A stretch of 64,000 nucleotides of DNA from Microbacterium wangchenii (GCF_004564355.1 NZ_CP038266.1:1488001-1552000); one strand, 5' to 3'; shown: positions 45,013-53,548, counted from the first letter of the stretch. Translations and numbers: made by a program. The notes: generated from the sequence alone by a model not told the origin.

Positions 45013-45333
45013 ATGCCGGACCTGGAACTTCTGCGCCGCGACGTCCTGACGCGGCTCGAGCGCCTGGACGCCGACGAGCGCTCCCTGCTGCACGATCGCG
45101 CCGACGGCACCGCCGACGACGAACACGACCCTGAGGGGTCGACGCTGTCGGGGGAGTGGTCGCGGGTGGACGCGCTGCGGCGGGCGGCGCTGGGCGAGCT
45201 GGCCGAGATCGACGCGGCGATGGCCCGGATCGCCGACGGCACCTACGGCATCTGCGCGCGCTGCGGGCGGCCCATCCCCGCCGAGCGCATGAAGGTGCGC
45301 CCGACCGCCTCCCTGTGCGTGGCCTGCGCATGA
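45013..45333 (+). CDS. DksA/TraR-type zinc finger protein
   Basis: This is a short coiled-coil and zinc-finger protein of the DksA/TraR superfamily, which binds RNA polymerase through the secondary channel. The N-terminal helix pair is charged. The finger is GICARCGRPIPAERMKVRPT followed by LCVACA, with CxxC-17-CxxC spacing. It has 106 residues. TAGCGT (45001-45006) lies 6 bases before the ATG. The acidic tip residues of true DksA are not obvious, so a regulatory role is inferred. Confidence 0.88.
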   Translation: MPDLELLRRDVLTRLERLDADERSLLHDRADGTADDEHDPEGSTLSGEWSRVDALRRAALGELAEIDAAMARIADGTYGICARCGRPIPAERMKVRPTASLCVACA

Positions 45334-45560
45334 GAAAGCGCGCGAGGCTTCGGTCGGTGCGCCTCTGGATGAGCGTCGCGGCCGTTCTCGCCGTCGCACT
45401 GCTCGTCGCCGTGTTCATCGGCGGGGCGGTCGACTCGAGTCCGGCACAGCTCGTCGCTGCCGGCATCGGGTTCGCCGCCGTCATGACGGGGTGGTCTACG
45501 GGGTACGCCGTGATCACGTCGAAGCTGCGACCCGATCAGGGGGTGTCCGCTTCGTCGTAG
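45330..45560 (+). CDS. Small two-helix membrane protein
   Basis: The 76-residue product has a basic N-terminus (MRKRARLRSVR), two hydrophobic helices (SVAAVLAVALLVAVFIGGAV and LVAAGIGFAAVMTGWSTGYAV) and a polar tail. The ATG overlaps the DksA-like stop (ATGA), so it is translationally coupled to that gene. Family not recognised. Confidence 0.68.
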   Translation: MRKRARLRSVRLWMSVAAVLAVALLVAVFIGGAVDSSPAQLVAAGIGFAAVMTGWSTGYAVITSKLRPDQGVSASS

Positions 45561-45581
45561 CAGTGGAGGGCCGGGTCCGGG

Positions 45582-46930
45582 TCAGAAGGGCGGCGGATCG
45601 GTGTCGGGGATGAACACCACACGGGGCGGCGGCTCGTCGGTGTAGGTGCTGCCGAGGGGGCTGGTGAACTCCAGCGTCCCGTCGGCGCGCTGCCGCACCG
45701 TCCACGCCGTCTCCGACTTCAGGGTGTGATGGCGGACGCACAGGTGGGCGAGGTTGCCGACGGCCGTGCGGCCGCCGTCGTGGTGCTCGGAATTGTGGTC
45801 GATCTGGCAGCGGTGCGCGGGCTGGCGGCATCCGAAGCCCCGGCAGTGCTGGTCGCGCGCCTGCAGGAACCGTTTTTGATCCGGGCGGGGCGTGTACCGG
45901 TCGACCTCGAGGACCGTGCCGGTGACCGGATGAACCAGCACCCGATCCCACCCGGGAGCGTGGGCGGTGAGCAGCCGGGCGGTGTCGGGGTCGATCGGGA
46001 CCTGTCCGTGCAGGCTCGCACCGGAGCCGACGGTACCCAGGAGCGTGAGGACCGGCACGACCACCTGCACGTGCGCCTGGATCGCGCCCAGCCCGCCGGG
46101 GTGCCGGTCGCCGGTGGTGGGGTCGATCGCGGGGGCGCCGGTGGGCAGCATGTCAGCGGCACATCGGCACCGATCTGCGCGAGCGTGCGTGCGTCGTCCA
46201 CCGCCGGCTCGGCCCCCGCATCCGGTGCGCTCGCCGGATCGTCGCCGCGTCGGGCGCGTTCGGCATTGGCCTCGTCACGGATCACGCGCGCGTGCCGGCG
46301 GATGCGGTCACGGATCCCGTACGCGAGGGCGGCAGGAAGGCGCAGCTGGAGGAGGGCCATCCCGTCGTCGAGATCGAGGATGCTGACCCCGCGGGTCTCC
46401 GCAGCGCGCGCGTGGCGCTCGTCCATCCCCACCGGGTTGACCGCCTCGGCCAGCTCACGTGCGTACGCCTTCGTCCGACCCGGCGTCTCCTTGACGGCGA
46501 AATCGAGGACCGTCTGCTCCCATGCCTCGCGCACATCGTCGTCGTCGATTCCGACGCCGACATCGAGCATCACCGTGACGTGCCGCTGGGAGATCCGCGC
46601 CTCCTGCAATGCCACCACCGTGGCAGGCAGCTTCGACACGAGCGTGTAGGCGTCGTTCAGTTCCTTCTGCGCGGTGAGGTCGTGCACGTGCGTCGCGAAA
46701 GCGATCTCGGCGGCCAGTGAGCGCATCGGCATCTCGCGCTCACGGGAGTCGCGCGACGTCATGCGCGCCGTCTGCTCCAGGGTGACCTCGACGAGCGCGG
46801 CGTGGTGGCGGATCCGCGCCGCCTGCGCTCGGGCGATGATCGCTTCCTGCTCTCGCGCGCCAGTCAGACCGGCCCGCATGCGGGCGGCATCCCCGGTGGA
46901 TAATTCCCCAGGCCCGAAGCTGTTTTCCAT
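45582..46930 (-). pseudogene. DUF222-HNH endonuclease gene, interrupted by a -1 frameshift
   Basis: The N-terminal part (from ATG 46930 to about 46160) is the helical DUF222 domain: ITSRDS-like basic segments, SLAAEIAFATHVHDLTAQKE, SKLPATVVALQEARISQRHV and LQLRLPAALAYGIRDRI. The C-terminal part continues in another frame from about 46157: PTGAPAIDPTTGDRHPGGLG, then the HNH nuclease CRGFGCRQPAHRCQIDHN and LAHLCVRHHTLK. Between Val and Ala-Asp-Met-Leu there are two bases instead of three (46158-46159), so one base is missing. TAGCGT (46937-46942) lies 6 bases before the ATG. These genes are multicopy in actinobacteria. Confidence 0.85.
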
Positions 46931-47058
46931 TCCTTCACGCTAGCGGGGGCCACCGACATTCCCGCCACCGGAAACCCGGGGCCGCGACGGCCTGTGGAGA
47001 ACCCGCGTTGTGCACAGGCGCCGCGTGCAGAATGCGCTCCGCACCCCCGCCAGGGCCG

Positions 47059-47352
47059 TCAGTCGTCGCTGGAGTGCAGGCCGCGCCCGGCCGAGAGGAG
47101 AGTCGCCTCTGGATGCTCCGCCATCACGCGTTCGGCGGTGTCGAGCACGTCGCGCACGTGCGCGGGCGTCGCGGCGACGACCGCGACTCCGATCTCCGCG
47201 CGGCGGTGCAGATCGTGCGCGCCCGTCTCGGCGGCCGCCGCCTCGGTGCGCCGGCTCAGGTGGGCCAGGATGGGGCGCAGGATGCTGCGCTTCTCCTTGA
47301 GGGAGTGCACGTCGCCGAGCAGAAGGTCGAACCGGATCCATCCGATCCACAT
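47059..47352 (-). CDS. DUF503 (YlxP-like) protein
   Basis: This is a small alpha/beta protein: MWIGWIRFDLLLGDVHSLKE, then KRSILRPILAHLSRRTEAAA, and ending ERVMAEHPEATLLSAGRGLH. The DUF503 family is linked to ribosome maturation operons in Firmicutes (ylxP) but its action is unresolved. It has 97 residues. The ATG is one base after the stop of the NTF2-like gene, so they form an operon. Confidence 0.86.
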   Translation of the reverse strand: MWIGWIRFDLLLGDVHSLKEKRSILRPILAHLSRRTEAAAAETGAHDLHRRAEIGVAVVAATPAHVRDVLDTAERVMAEHPEATLLSAGRGLHSSDD

Positions 47353-47353
47353 G

Positions 47354-47710
47354 TCACGACGCCGGCGCGGGCTGGGCCATGTACCACTCCACGAACCGTC
47401 GCGCACGGCCGTCGGGGCCGAAGTGGACCTCCCACAGATTCGAGTACTTCTCGTGACCGGGGTAGTCGACCCATCCCGTGACGATGCCCAGCTCGTCGTT
47501 CTCGATGAGCACCCGCAGGTCGTGCACGGGCTCGGCCGGCTCGTCCTCGCCCCACATCGCCACGATCGCGTCGATTCCGATCGCCGGCTCGGGATCGTCG
47601 GGGCGGAAACAGTATTCGGCATCGTCGGTGAACAGTGCGCGGACATCATCGGGGTGCTTGCTGCGCCACGCTCGTTCATAGCCGGCGAGCCAGTCGCTCG
47701 TACGTGTCAT
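47354..47710 (-). CDS. NTF2-like (SnoaL-type) protein
   Basis: This is a 118-residue single-domain protein with a cone-shaped NTF2-like fold, inferred from DWLAGYERAWRSKHPDDVRALFTDDAEY, PAIGIDAIVAMW and the C-terminal GRARRFVEWYMAQP. It may be a small hydrolase/isomerase or simply ligand-binding. ATG 47710 has TAGACC (47717-47722) 6 bases upstream. Confidence 0.82.
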   Translation of the reverse strand: MTRTSDWLAGYERAWRSKHPDDVRALFTDDAEYCFRPDDPEPAIGIDAIVAMWGEDEPAEPVHDLRVLIENDELGIVTGWVDYPGHEKYSNLWEVHFGPDGRARRFVEWYMAQPAPAS

Positions 47711-47797
47711 GACTCCGGTCTACCGGCTCCGTGCCGCCGCCGCCACGTGTTGCGAAGGTGACTGCGGCCGGGCAGGTCCCCTCGGTACGCTGACGCC

Positions 47798-48304
47798 ATG
47801 ACCACCCTCGTGCTCACCCTCGTCGGCGACGACCGCGCCGGCATCGTCGCCGCCGTCGCGACCGTCGTCGACGCCGCCGGCGGCAACTGGGGGAGCAGCC
47901 AGCTCGCGGAGCTGTCGGGGGCGTTCGCGGGGATCGTGGAGGTCTCGGTGCCGGATGACCGCGCCGACGAGCTGCGCGAGGCGCTGAGCGGCATGGAGGG
48001 CCTGGTGACGGTCGCTGCCGTCGGGGCAGCATCCGCGGCCCAGGCACCCGCCCGGCATCTGGCACTGCAGGTGCTCGGCAACGACCACCCCGGAATCGTG
48101 CGCGAGATCACGGCTGCCCTCAGCGCCCACGGCCTGAGCATCGACCGGATGACGACAGAGGTGCGGGATGCCGCGATGTCGGGCGGGAGCCTGTTCGAGG
48201 CGTCGATCGAGGCGCGGGTTCCGGCCGGGCTGGATGTGAACGACGTCCGCGGCGAGCTCGAGCGCGTGGCCGCGGAGATCCAGGTCGACCTCACCGTCAG
48301 CTGA
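47798..48304 (+). CDS. Tandem ACT-domain protein (GcvR-like)
   Basis: Two ACT domains are visible: residues 1-75 (MTTLVLTLVGDDRAGIVAAV) and 87-165 (HLALQVLGNDHPGIVREITA). Both carry the DRPG-like/HPGIV amino-acid-binding loop, as in glycine cleavage regulators. There is no DNA-binding domain, so it is a likely amino-acid sensor acting through protein contact. It has 168 residues. TACGCT (47786-47791) lies 6 bases before the ATG. The 3' end overlaps the convergent cupin gene by eight bases. Confidence 0.89.
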   Translation: MTTLVLTLVGDDRAGIVAAVATVVDAAGGNWGSSQLAELSGAFAGIVEVSVPDDRADELREALSGMEGLVTVAAVGAASAAQAPARHLALQVLGNDHPGIVREITAALSAHGLSIDRMTTEVRDAAMSGGSLFEASIEARVPAGLDVNDVRGELERVAAEIQVDLTVS

Positions 48305-48680
48305 AGTCGCCCACCTGCTGGTCGATGGAGACACTCCCGTCGGCCACGACGTCACCGGTGTGCGTGGTGGTCACCGTCTCGATGAGGACGATGCGCACTT
48401 CCTCCTCCGCGACGGGATTGTGCCGCACGCCCCGTGGCACGACGTAGAACTGGCCGGGGCCGAGCTCGACGTCGTCGGCGTTCTCGAGTTGGATCCGCAG
48501 GCGCCCCGACACGACGAGGAACAGCTCATCCTCGTCCTCGTGCGCGTGCCACACGAAGTCGCCGAGGAGTTTCGCCACCTTGACGTACTGATCGTTCACC
48601 CGGCCCACGACGCGGGGCGTCCAGTGCTCCACCACGTGCTCGAGTTCGGCGGCGATGTCCGTTGCGTGGGGCTGCTTCAC
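48297..48680 (-). CDS. Cupin domain protein
   Basis: This is a single small cupin barrel. Metal-binding motif 1 is FVWHAHEDEDELFLVVSGRL (H-H-E). Motif 2 is GPGQFYVVPRGVRHNPVAEE. It has 127 residues from a GTG start. A GACACT hexamer lies 6 bases upstream. Enzymatic role unknown; single-domain cupins include isomerases and dioxygenases. Confidence 0.88.
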   Translation of the reverse strand: MKQPHATDIAAELEHVVEHWTPRVVGRVNDQYVKVAKLLGDFVWHAHEDEDELFLVVSGRLRIQLENADDVELGPGQFYVVPRGVRHNPVAEEEVRIVLIETVTTTHTGDVVADGSVSIDQQVGDFS

Positions 48681-48778
48681 CCGCCCAGTGTCCGCGACCC
48701 GGCAGGTGGCGGATACGCGTCATGGTGCCAACTTCCGGCGCAATGCTGTCAGGTGGGCGAGCGACCCAGCGGCGGTGC

Positions 48779-49192
48779 TCAGCCCGCGGCGCGGGCGCTC
48801 GCGGCATGCCGATCCCGGCGCCGCAGCCTGGCGACCCCGGCGGCGATCGCGCGCCACCCGACGAGGAAGGCCAAGAGGGTCACGGTGGCCACGACGATGA
48901 AGGCCACCGCGGTGCCCTGCCCCGACACCGCGCGCAGCAGCATCCCGCCGGCCACGGTGATCGCCCACACCGGCACACCCGTGCGCACGGCGGCGGCCGG
49001 GCGCCGCCAGGCCACCGCGATGAGCCATCCGGCGAGGAGGGAGACGAGGAACGGCCACGCGGTCTGCGCGAGCCCGGATCCGCCCGGTCCGAACGGGTCG
49101 CCCTCGTGGGTGGCCCGGCCGATGGCGGCGAAGACGGTGACCAGGACCGCGTCGAGGGCGAAGGCGCCCAGGGCGGCGCGGCGAGTCGACAT
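48779..49192 (-). CDS. DUF3054 membrane protein
   Basis: This is a four-helix membrane protein of unknown function, 137 residues. The family hallmark is the THEGDPFGPGGSGLAQTAWPF loop after the first helix. FLVSLLAGWLIAVAWRRPAA and further helices follow. GAGAAT (49199-49204) lies 6 bases before ATG 49192, with no Shine-Dalgarno. It is divergent from the EEP-family gene. Confidence 0.84.
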   Translation of the reverse strand: MSTRRAALGAFALDAVLVTVFAAIGRATHEGDPFGPGGSGLAQTAWPFLVSLLAGWLIAVAWRRPAAAVRTGVPVWAITVAGGMLLRAVSGQGTAVAFIVVATVTLLAFLVGWRAIAAGVARLRRRDRHAASARAAG

Positions 49193-49254
49193 GTTCCCAT
49201 TCTCCCCGCATCGCTCCCGTGGACGGTGTCGGGGAGGTCTCCTACCCTCGTCGC

Positions 49255-50079
49255 ATGGACAGCATCCGGGCGATGACATGGAACGTGTGGTGGCGGTTCG
49301 GCGACAACTGGGAGGAGCGGGAGCCGGGGCTCGTCGAGCTGGCGCGGGCGACGGACCCCGACCTGCTCGGCATCCAGGAGTGCTGGGGAGAGGACGCACG
49401 GACGCAGGCCGACGTCTTCGCCGAAGCGCTGGGCGGACACGCCGCCTTCGTGGGGGGCGACCTCCCGCCCGCCACGCCGGAGGGTGACGGCGCCGTCATG
49501 GGGCTCGGCCTGGTCAGCCGCTGGCCGATCGTGGGAACCGAGCGCGTGGACCTGCCCTCGGACGGGCGCCGCAATCCCGCCCTGGTGGCGACGATCGAAC
49601 GGCCCAACGGGCTGATGAGGGTCGTGGTCGGCGCGGTGAGCTGGGAGCCGGAGCGGGTCGAGGAGACGGCCCTGCAGGTGGCGGAACTGCAGCGGCTCGT
49701 GCGGGAGGATCGCGCCGAGCGACCCAATCCCAGCATCCTCCTCGCCGACCTCAACTACGACCAGAGCCAGCCGGCGCTCGCCGGCCTGCAGCTGGACGAC
49801 GCGTGGGACGCCGCCGAGCCGGGTGCCGACCCGCGGACCCTGAGCGAGACGAACCGGTTCGCGCCGTCGGAGTGCGCGGATCAGTGGAACCGGCGCATCG
49901 ACCACATCCGCTACCTGCCCGGCACGGAGGGCGCGAAAGCGACGCGGGCCTGGATCATCCGGGATGAGCCGGGCGGGTTCCCGCCCTCGGACCACTACCC
50001 CGTCGTGGCGGACATCGCCGTCGGTGAAGGGCCGGCCGCTCCTACCGGTCCGATGCCGAGCGCGTCGTGGATGCCCTGA
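49255..50079 (+). CDS. Endonuclease/exonuclease/phosphatase (EEP) family protein
   Basis: This is a DNase I-like fold phosphodiesterase or phosphatase. Motifs: AMTWNVWWRFGDN (Asn), LLGIQECWGEDAR (Glu, metal), ILLADLNYD (Asp/Asn) and GGFPPSDHYPVVADI (Asp-His). It has 274 residues with no signal peptide. TACCCT (49243-49248) lies 6 bases before ATG 49255. A second EEP-family gene lies 0.6 kb downstream on the other strand. Substrate unknown. Confidence 0.88.
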   Translation: MDSIRAMTWNVWWRFGDNWEEREPGLVELARATDPDLLGIQECWGEDARTQADVFAEALGGHAAFVGGDLPPATPEGDGAVMGLGLVSRWPIVGTERVDLPSDGRRNPALVATIERPNGLMRVVVGAVSWEPERVEETALQVAELQRLVREDRAERPNPSILLADLNYDQSQPALAGLQLDDAWDAAEPGADPRTLSETNRFAPSECADQWNRRIDHIRYLPGTEGAKATRAWIIRDEPGGFPPSDHYPVVADIAVGEGPAAPTGPMPSASWMP

Positions 50080-50088
50080 CGGGCAGAC

Positions 50089-50658
50089 TCACTCCAGAAG
50101 GTGCACGCGCGTGGCGATGAGCCCGCCCACCAGGGCACCGAGCCCGCCGGCGGCCATGTCGCCGATCGTGTCGGCGTACTCGACGAAGATCTCGTCGGTG
50201 ATGAAGGTGTACCCGGCCCACTCCACCATCTCCCACAGGGCGCTGATGGCCAGGCCGATGATCGTCGCCAGGACGATGGGGGTGCGGGCCGGAGGGCGCG
50301 TCCCGACGACGTCCGGGATGATCCGCAGGCGCCCGGCGAAGACGTAGAGCATCACCGCCAGCACGCCGGTGCATTCGAAATGCACCAGCAGGTCCCACCC
50401 CGGCACGGTGCGGTACAGGTCGATGACGTTGCTCCACGCCGCCACGAGCACCGACACGCTGAAGAGGATGTCGAACCCCGCCCGCACCCCGAGGAAGCGG
50501 GGGAGCACGAGGGCGGGGAGCGTGAAGGCGAGGATACCGGCGTCGGTGGGGCTCCACACGAAGCCGGCGACGAACAGGCTGAGCAGCCCCACGACCCGCA
50601 GCGCGTCGGCGAGCCACTCGGCGGTGCCGGATGGCGGACGCAGGAACCGCTCGATCAC
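50089..50658 (-). CDS. YjdF/DUF2238-type membrane protein
   Basis: This is a polytopic membrane protein of 189 residues with six hydrophobic helices. Conserved polar residues sit inside the helices: GWDLLVHFECTGVLAVMLY, SALWEMVEWAGYTF and EYADTIGDMAAGGLGALVGG. These glutamates, aspartates and histidines resemble the DUF2238 group. GTG 50658 overlaps the stop of the upstream EEP gene (GTGA). Function unknown. Confidence 0.82.
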   Translation of the reverse strand: MIERFLRPPSGTAEWLADALRVVGLLSLFVAGFVWSPTDAGILAFTLPALVLPRFLGVRAGFDILFSVSVLVAAWSNVIDLYRTVPGWDLLVHFECTGVLAVMLYVFAGRLRIIPDVVGTRPPARTPIVLATIIGLAISALWEMVEWAGYTFITDEIFVEYADTIGDMAAGGLGALVGGLIATRVHLLE

Positions 50659-51464
50659 GCTCCGGCACCCCGCATCCGCACGACCGCCTGCACCGGCAGG
50701 TGATCGGAGGGGCGCCCGCCGCGCACGGGACGCGCATCGATGCCCGCGCTCACGACGTCGAACCCCCGGGCGTGGATCGCGTCGATGCGGGTCCCGCCCG
50801 AGCGGGGCCGGCGGCCGCTCGCGTACGTGCCCCATTCCCGCGTGAGCTGCGTGGCCGCCAGCTCCCACGTGTCCGACAACCCGGCCGCGGCCAGTCGGCG
50901 CCGCGCTGTCGAGTCGGGCCCGGCGTTGAAGTCGCCTGTGATGAGGGCCGCACCGTCCCCGGCGCTCTCGGTCAGCAGCGCCGCCGAGCGTGCCCGGGCG
51001 AGGGGCGAGAGCACGTCCAGGTGCGTGTTGAGCACCACGAACAGCGCCCCCGTGGAGCGGTCGGAGAACCGCACGCGGGTGAGGATGCGAGGGAACAGCG
51101 ATCCCCACGATCTCGAACCGGCGACCTCGGGACGCGTGGAGAGGGCGCGCTGGTCCCAGTCCACCAGCTCCAGGCGCGTGTCGTCCCAGAACACGGGGCA
51201 TCCCTCGCCACCGCCGTCGGCGTCACGTCCCCGGCCGACGAAGCGGTATGAGGGACCCAGCGCGTCGCGCACCACATCCGCCTGGTGCGGCAGCACCTCC
51301 TGTGCGCCGAGGATCGTCGGCTGCTCGCGGCGCAGCAGCGCGTACATGCGGTCGCGCCGGCGCAGCCACCCGGCGGATCCCTTGCGCGCACGCAGCACGT
51401 TCAACGTCATGAGGGAAAGCTCCGGAGCCCGCGCGGGTCCGATCAGCGCGTCGGTGTCAGGCAC
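50655..51464 (-). CDS. Second EEP-family protein
   Basis: This is a DNase I-like fold enzyme. LSLMTLNVLRARKGSAGWLR, ILGAQEVLPHQADVV, LFVVLNTHLDVLS, ALITGDFNAGPDS and GGRPSDHLPVQAVV give all catalytic segments. It has 269 residues. GTG 51464 overlaps the glycosyltransferase gene end by eight bases, and its own stop overlaps the next start. The three genes thus form one tightly coupled operon. Confidence 0.9.
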   Translation of the reverse strand: MPDTDALIGPARAPELSLMTLNVLRARKGSAGWLRRRDRMYALLRREQPTILGAQEVLPHQADVVRDALGPSYRFVGRGRDADGGGEGCPVFWDDTRLELVDWDQRALSTRPEVAGSRSWGSLFPRILTRVRFSDRSTGALFVVLNTHLDVLSPLARARSAALLTESAGDGAALITGDFNAGPDSTARRRLAAAGLSDTWELAATQLTREWGTYASGRRPRSGGTRIDAIHARGFDVVSAGIDARPVRGGRPSDHLPVQAVVRMRGAGA

Positions 51465-52215
51465 GGCGTCCCGCCTCCGCCCACTGCAGCGCGCGGCGCA
51501 TCAGGAGATGCACCCAGCGCACCGGCGGAAAGTCCTGCGGCCAGTGCACCACGACGGTGCGCACGCCGCGGATCGTGCGCACGGCGAAGGCGCGCGGATC
51601 GCCGAAGGGGCGCATCGACACCCCCATCGCGGCATGGCGCGCGTAGCCGATGGGGTAGCGCAGGCCGACGTGGAAGGCGAGGTCGAAGTCGTCGTGGACG
51701 CCCGGGGACAGATGCACCTTCCCTCGGACGCGCCGCCACACGTCGCGGCGGAAGGCGAGGTTCGACCCGTAGAGGGGGAGGTGCCCGAGCGCGGTGTACG
51801 ACACCGCGGTGTAGGCGCCCAGGTACACCGCCGCCAGCGGCGCCCGCAGCCGGCGCGGTCCGTCCACGAACCGCGCACCGCCGGTGAACGCCCCCACGTG
51901 CGGGCGGCGCTCGAACGCCGCCGTCATCGTCTGCACCCACGTGATCGCCGGCAGGCTGTCGGCGTCCAGGCGCAGCACGATGTCGCCCGTCGCCGCGTCG
52001 TAGCCGCACGCGCTCGCCGCCGGGATCCCCGGGCGCTCGCACGGGATCACGCGGGCACCCGCCTCCCGCGCGACAGCCGCCGAGTCATCCGACGAGCCGT
52101 TGTCGACCACGATCACCTCGTCGGGCGCGCGTGTCTGCAGCGCCAGAGCGCGTAGGCAGCGGCGCAGCGGTGCGGCGTCGTCTTTGACCGGGATGACGAC
52201 AGACACGCGTGTCAC
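51457..52215 (-). CDS. Glycosyltransferase family 2 protein
   Basis: This is an inverting GT-A sugar transferase. VSVVIPVKDDAAPLRRCLRAL opens the domain. VIVVDNGSSDDSAAVA and the DxD motif in VLRLDADSLPAITWV bind the nucleotide sugar and metal. GSNLAFRRDVWRRV and GVHDDFDLAFHVGLR form the acceptor side. It has 252 residues. GTG 52215 follows GGAGG. TAGCGT at 52265-52270 may be its -10 with a leader of about 45 bases. Acceptor unknown; a cell-envelope glycan or lipid is likely. Confidence 0.9.
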   Translation of the reverse strand: MTRVSVVIPVKDDAAPLRRCLRALALQTRAPDEVIVVDNGSSDDSAAVAREAGARVIPCERPGIPAASACGYDAATGDIVLRLDADSLPAITWVQTMTAAFERRPHVGAFTGGARFVDGPRRLRAPLAAVYLGAYTAVSYTALGHLPLYGSNLAFRRDVWRRVRGKVHLSPGVHDDFDLAFHVGLRYPIGYARHAAMGVSMRPFGDPRAFAVRTIRGVRTVVVHWPQDFPPVRWVHLLMRRALQWAEAGRRA

Positions 52216-52264
52216 ATCGCCTCCAGGCCCGCGTCCGGATCCTCGACTCTCGGGATCATCCTTC

Positions 52265-52270
52265 ACGCTA
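52265..52270 (-). promoter_or_regulatory. Putative -10 for the GT2-EEP-YjdF operon
   Basis: TAGCGT on the minus strand lies 49 bases before GTG 52215, leaving a short leader with GGAGG. Confidence 0.35.
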
Positions 52271-52334
52271 TGGGGATCCCGCAGCCGCACCGGCACGGTT
52301 GACACCCCACCCGGGAGCGGGTACCCGGGGCCGG

Positions 52335-52826
52335 TCAGGTGCCGTCGCGGATGCTGCGGACGAAACCGCCCACGTTCTCGCGCAGCGCCTCGATCCGCCG
52401 CTGGCGCGCAGCCTCGACGTCGAACCCGAGGTAGGCCACAGGGGGGAGCTTCCGTACGTTGCGCGAGCACTCGAAGTGCTCGCACACGAGCGTGCCGACG
52501 GTGTCGCCCCGCCGGCCGGCGTCGCCCGAGCGCCGGGCGCTGAAGAACACGACGTCGTTGGGCAGCTGCACGTCGGCGCACCACGCGCACTGCGCCCGCG
52601 AGCGCGGACGCGCCTCCGCCTGGCGCAGGAGGACGCCGGCGAGCTCGCCGTCCAGTTCGACGAGAACGTAGCCCAGCAGCGGGAGCCTGGGGTCGCGCCA
52701 GCCGAGGTAGTCCAGCTTGTCCCACTCGAGGGTGTCGAAGCCGGCCGGCAGGGAGAGGTTCTTGCGTTCGCTGCGCGACGCATTGAGGAAGGAGGCCCGG
52801 ATGTGGGCGTCGGAAACGGGGAGCAT
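52335..52826 (-). CDS. FBP-domain (EF-G-binding, treble-clef zinc finger) protein
   Basis: This resembles the C-terminal zinc-finger domain of FusB-type elongation factor G-binding proteins. The zinc ligands are in QCAWCADVQLPNDVVFFSAR and the later LVCEHFECSRNVRK. KNLSLPAGFDTLEWDKLDYL and DPRLPLLGYVLVE precede it. It has 163 residues. FusB proteins free EF-G from ribosomes stalled by fusidic acid. Whether this protein confers resistance is not shown by sequence. It is a single-gene unit. Confidence 0.85.
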   Translation of the reverse strand: MLPVSDAHIRASFLNASRSERKNLSLPAGFDTLEWDKLDYLGWRDPRLPLLGYVLVELDGELAGVLLRQAEARPRSRAQCAWCADVQLPNDVVFFSARRSGDAGRRGDTVGTLVCEHFECSRNVRKLPPVAYLGFDVEAARQRRIEALRENVGGFVRSIRDGT

Positions 52827-53096
52827 GACGAGAACTTTCGTGACAGCGCTCGCCGGTGAGGCGAGGCGGAACGGTGCGCGGTCGCGCGGTGAAGGCCCGA
52901 AGGCGAGAGGGAGCGGCGATGCCGGGCTACCTCGTGCCGGCGCGGGAAGCGCCGGGTACCTCCATCCGCCCTGCGGGCTCTGTCGTCGGTGTCACCGTCC
53001 CAGGCTACGCCCGTACGCGGCGCCGGGGGCGTTGTCCAGGGTCTTGTCGCAGACGATGCGCCGAGGAGGCTGGAAGCAACGGACGAAAGGACTCCC
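52827..53096. other. 270-base intergenic region without a supported gene
   Basis: It separates the divergent FBP gene and the small acidic-protein genes. Short open frames exist but have no start signals or recognisable domains. GAAAGGA at 53085-53091 is the Shine-Dalgarno for the gene at 53097. I see no repeat or terminator. Confidence 0.6.
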
Positions 53097-53243
53097 ATGA
53101 GCGACATCACGCACGGCCGGCACGACGACGACGCCCGAGCCGACGACGCGCCTCCCACCGACGCCGTCACCGACGAAGTGCGCGAAGACGCCGCATCCGC
53201 CGAGGAGCACGCCGACGTCGCCGAGGAGGAGGACGAGGCGTGA
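53097..53243 (+). CDS. Small acidic protein, unknown function
   Basis: The 48-residue product is strongly acidic with His-rich start (MSDITHGRHDDDARADDAPP) and ends in AEEEDEA. No fold or family is recognised and it is probably disordered. A GAAAGGA Shine-Dalgarno and clean ATG support it. It overlaps the next small gene by four bases, suggesting translational coupling. Confidence 0.6.
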   Translation: MSDITHGRHDDDARADDAPPTDAVTDEVREDAASAEEHADVAEEEDEA

Positions 53244-53371
53244 ACGCCGAGGAGAAGACCCGCCTGGCCGCAGGGGAGAGCGATCAGCTTCCTCCGCCGC
53301 CCCCCGCGGCACCGGCCGCCTCGCCCGTGCCCTCGCGCCGCGACAGCGACGAGGCCGACGAGAACGACTGA
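53240..53371 (+). CDS. Small acidic/proline-rich protein, unknown function
   Basis: The 43-residue product begins MNAEEKTRLAAGESDQLPPP and ends in SRRDSDEADEND. It is disordered by composition. The GTG start lies in the GTGA overlap with the preceding gene's stop, so the two are likely co-translated. It is not recognised in any family known to me. Confidence 0.5.
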   Translation: MNAEEKTRLAAGESDQLPPPPPAAPAASPVPSRRDSDEADEND

Positions 53372-53380
53372 CCCGCCCGG

Positions 53381-53548
53381 TCAGGTGTCGCGCTCGATGA
53401 TGGCGTGCGCGGGGCGCTCGTCGTCCTCGCCCCCCGGCGGGTAGTCGGCGCGCTCAGGTCGTGCCCGCAGATAGAGGATGCTGGCGACGAGCCCGCCCCA
53501 CAGGATGACGATGGCCAGAGCGAGGAACACGATCGCGAGGGCGGTCAT
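53381..53548 (-). CDS. metS: MetS-family small subunit of methionine/alanine NSS transporter
   Basis: This is a 55-residue single-helix protein: MTALAIVFLALAIVILWGGL, then a short charged tail ending ERDT. Its ATG overlaps the stop of the large NSS transporter gene, exactly as in MetPS systems of actinobacteria, where the small subunit is required for transport. Identification rests on size, the helix at the N-terminus and the coupling. Confidence 0.82.
   Translation of the reverse strand: MTALAIVFLALAIVILWGGLVASILYLRARPERADYPPGGEDDERPAHAIIERDT

Noticed and set aside
52919..53371. Longer start for the second small acidic protein from an ATG at 52919
   Set aside because: The upstream part is Arg-rich, has no ribosome-binding site and would overlap the first acidic gene completely. 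The GTGA-coupled start at 53240 is simpler.
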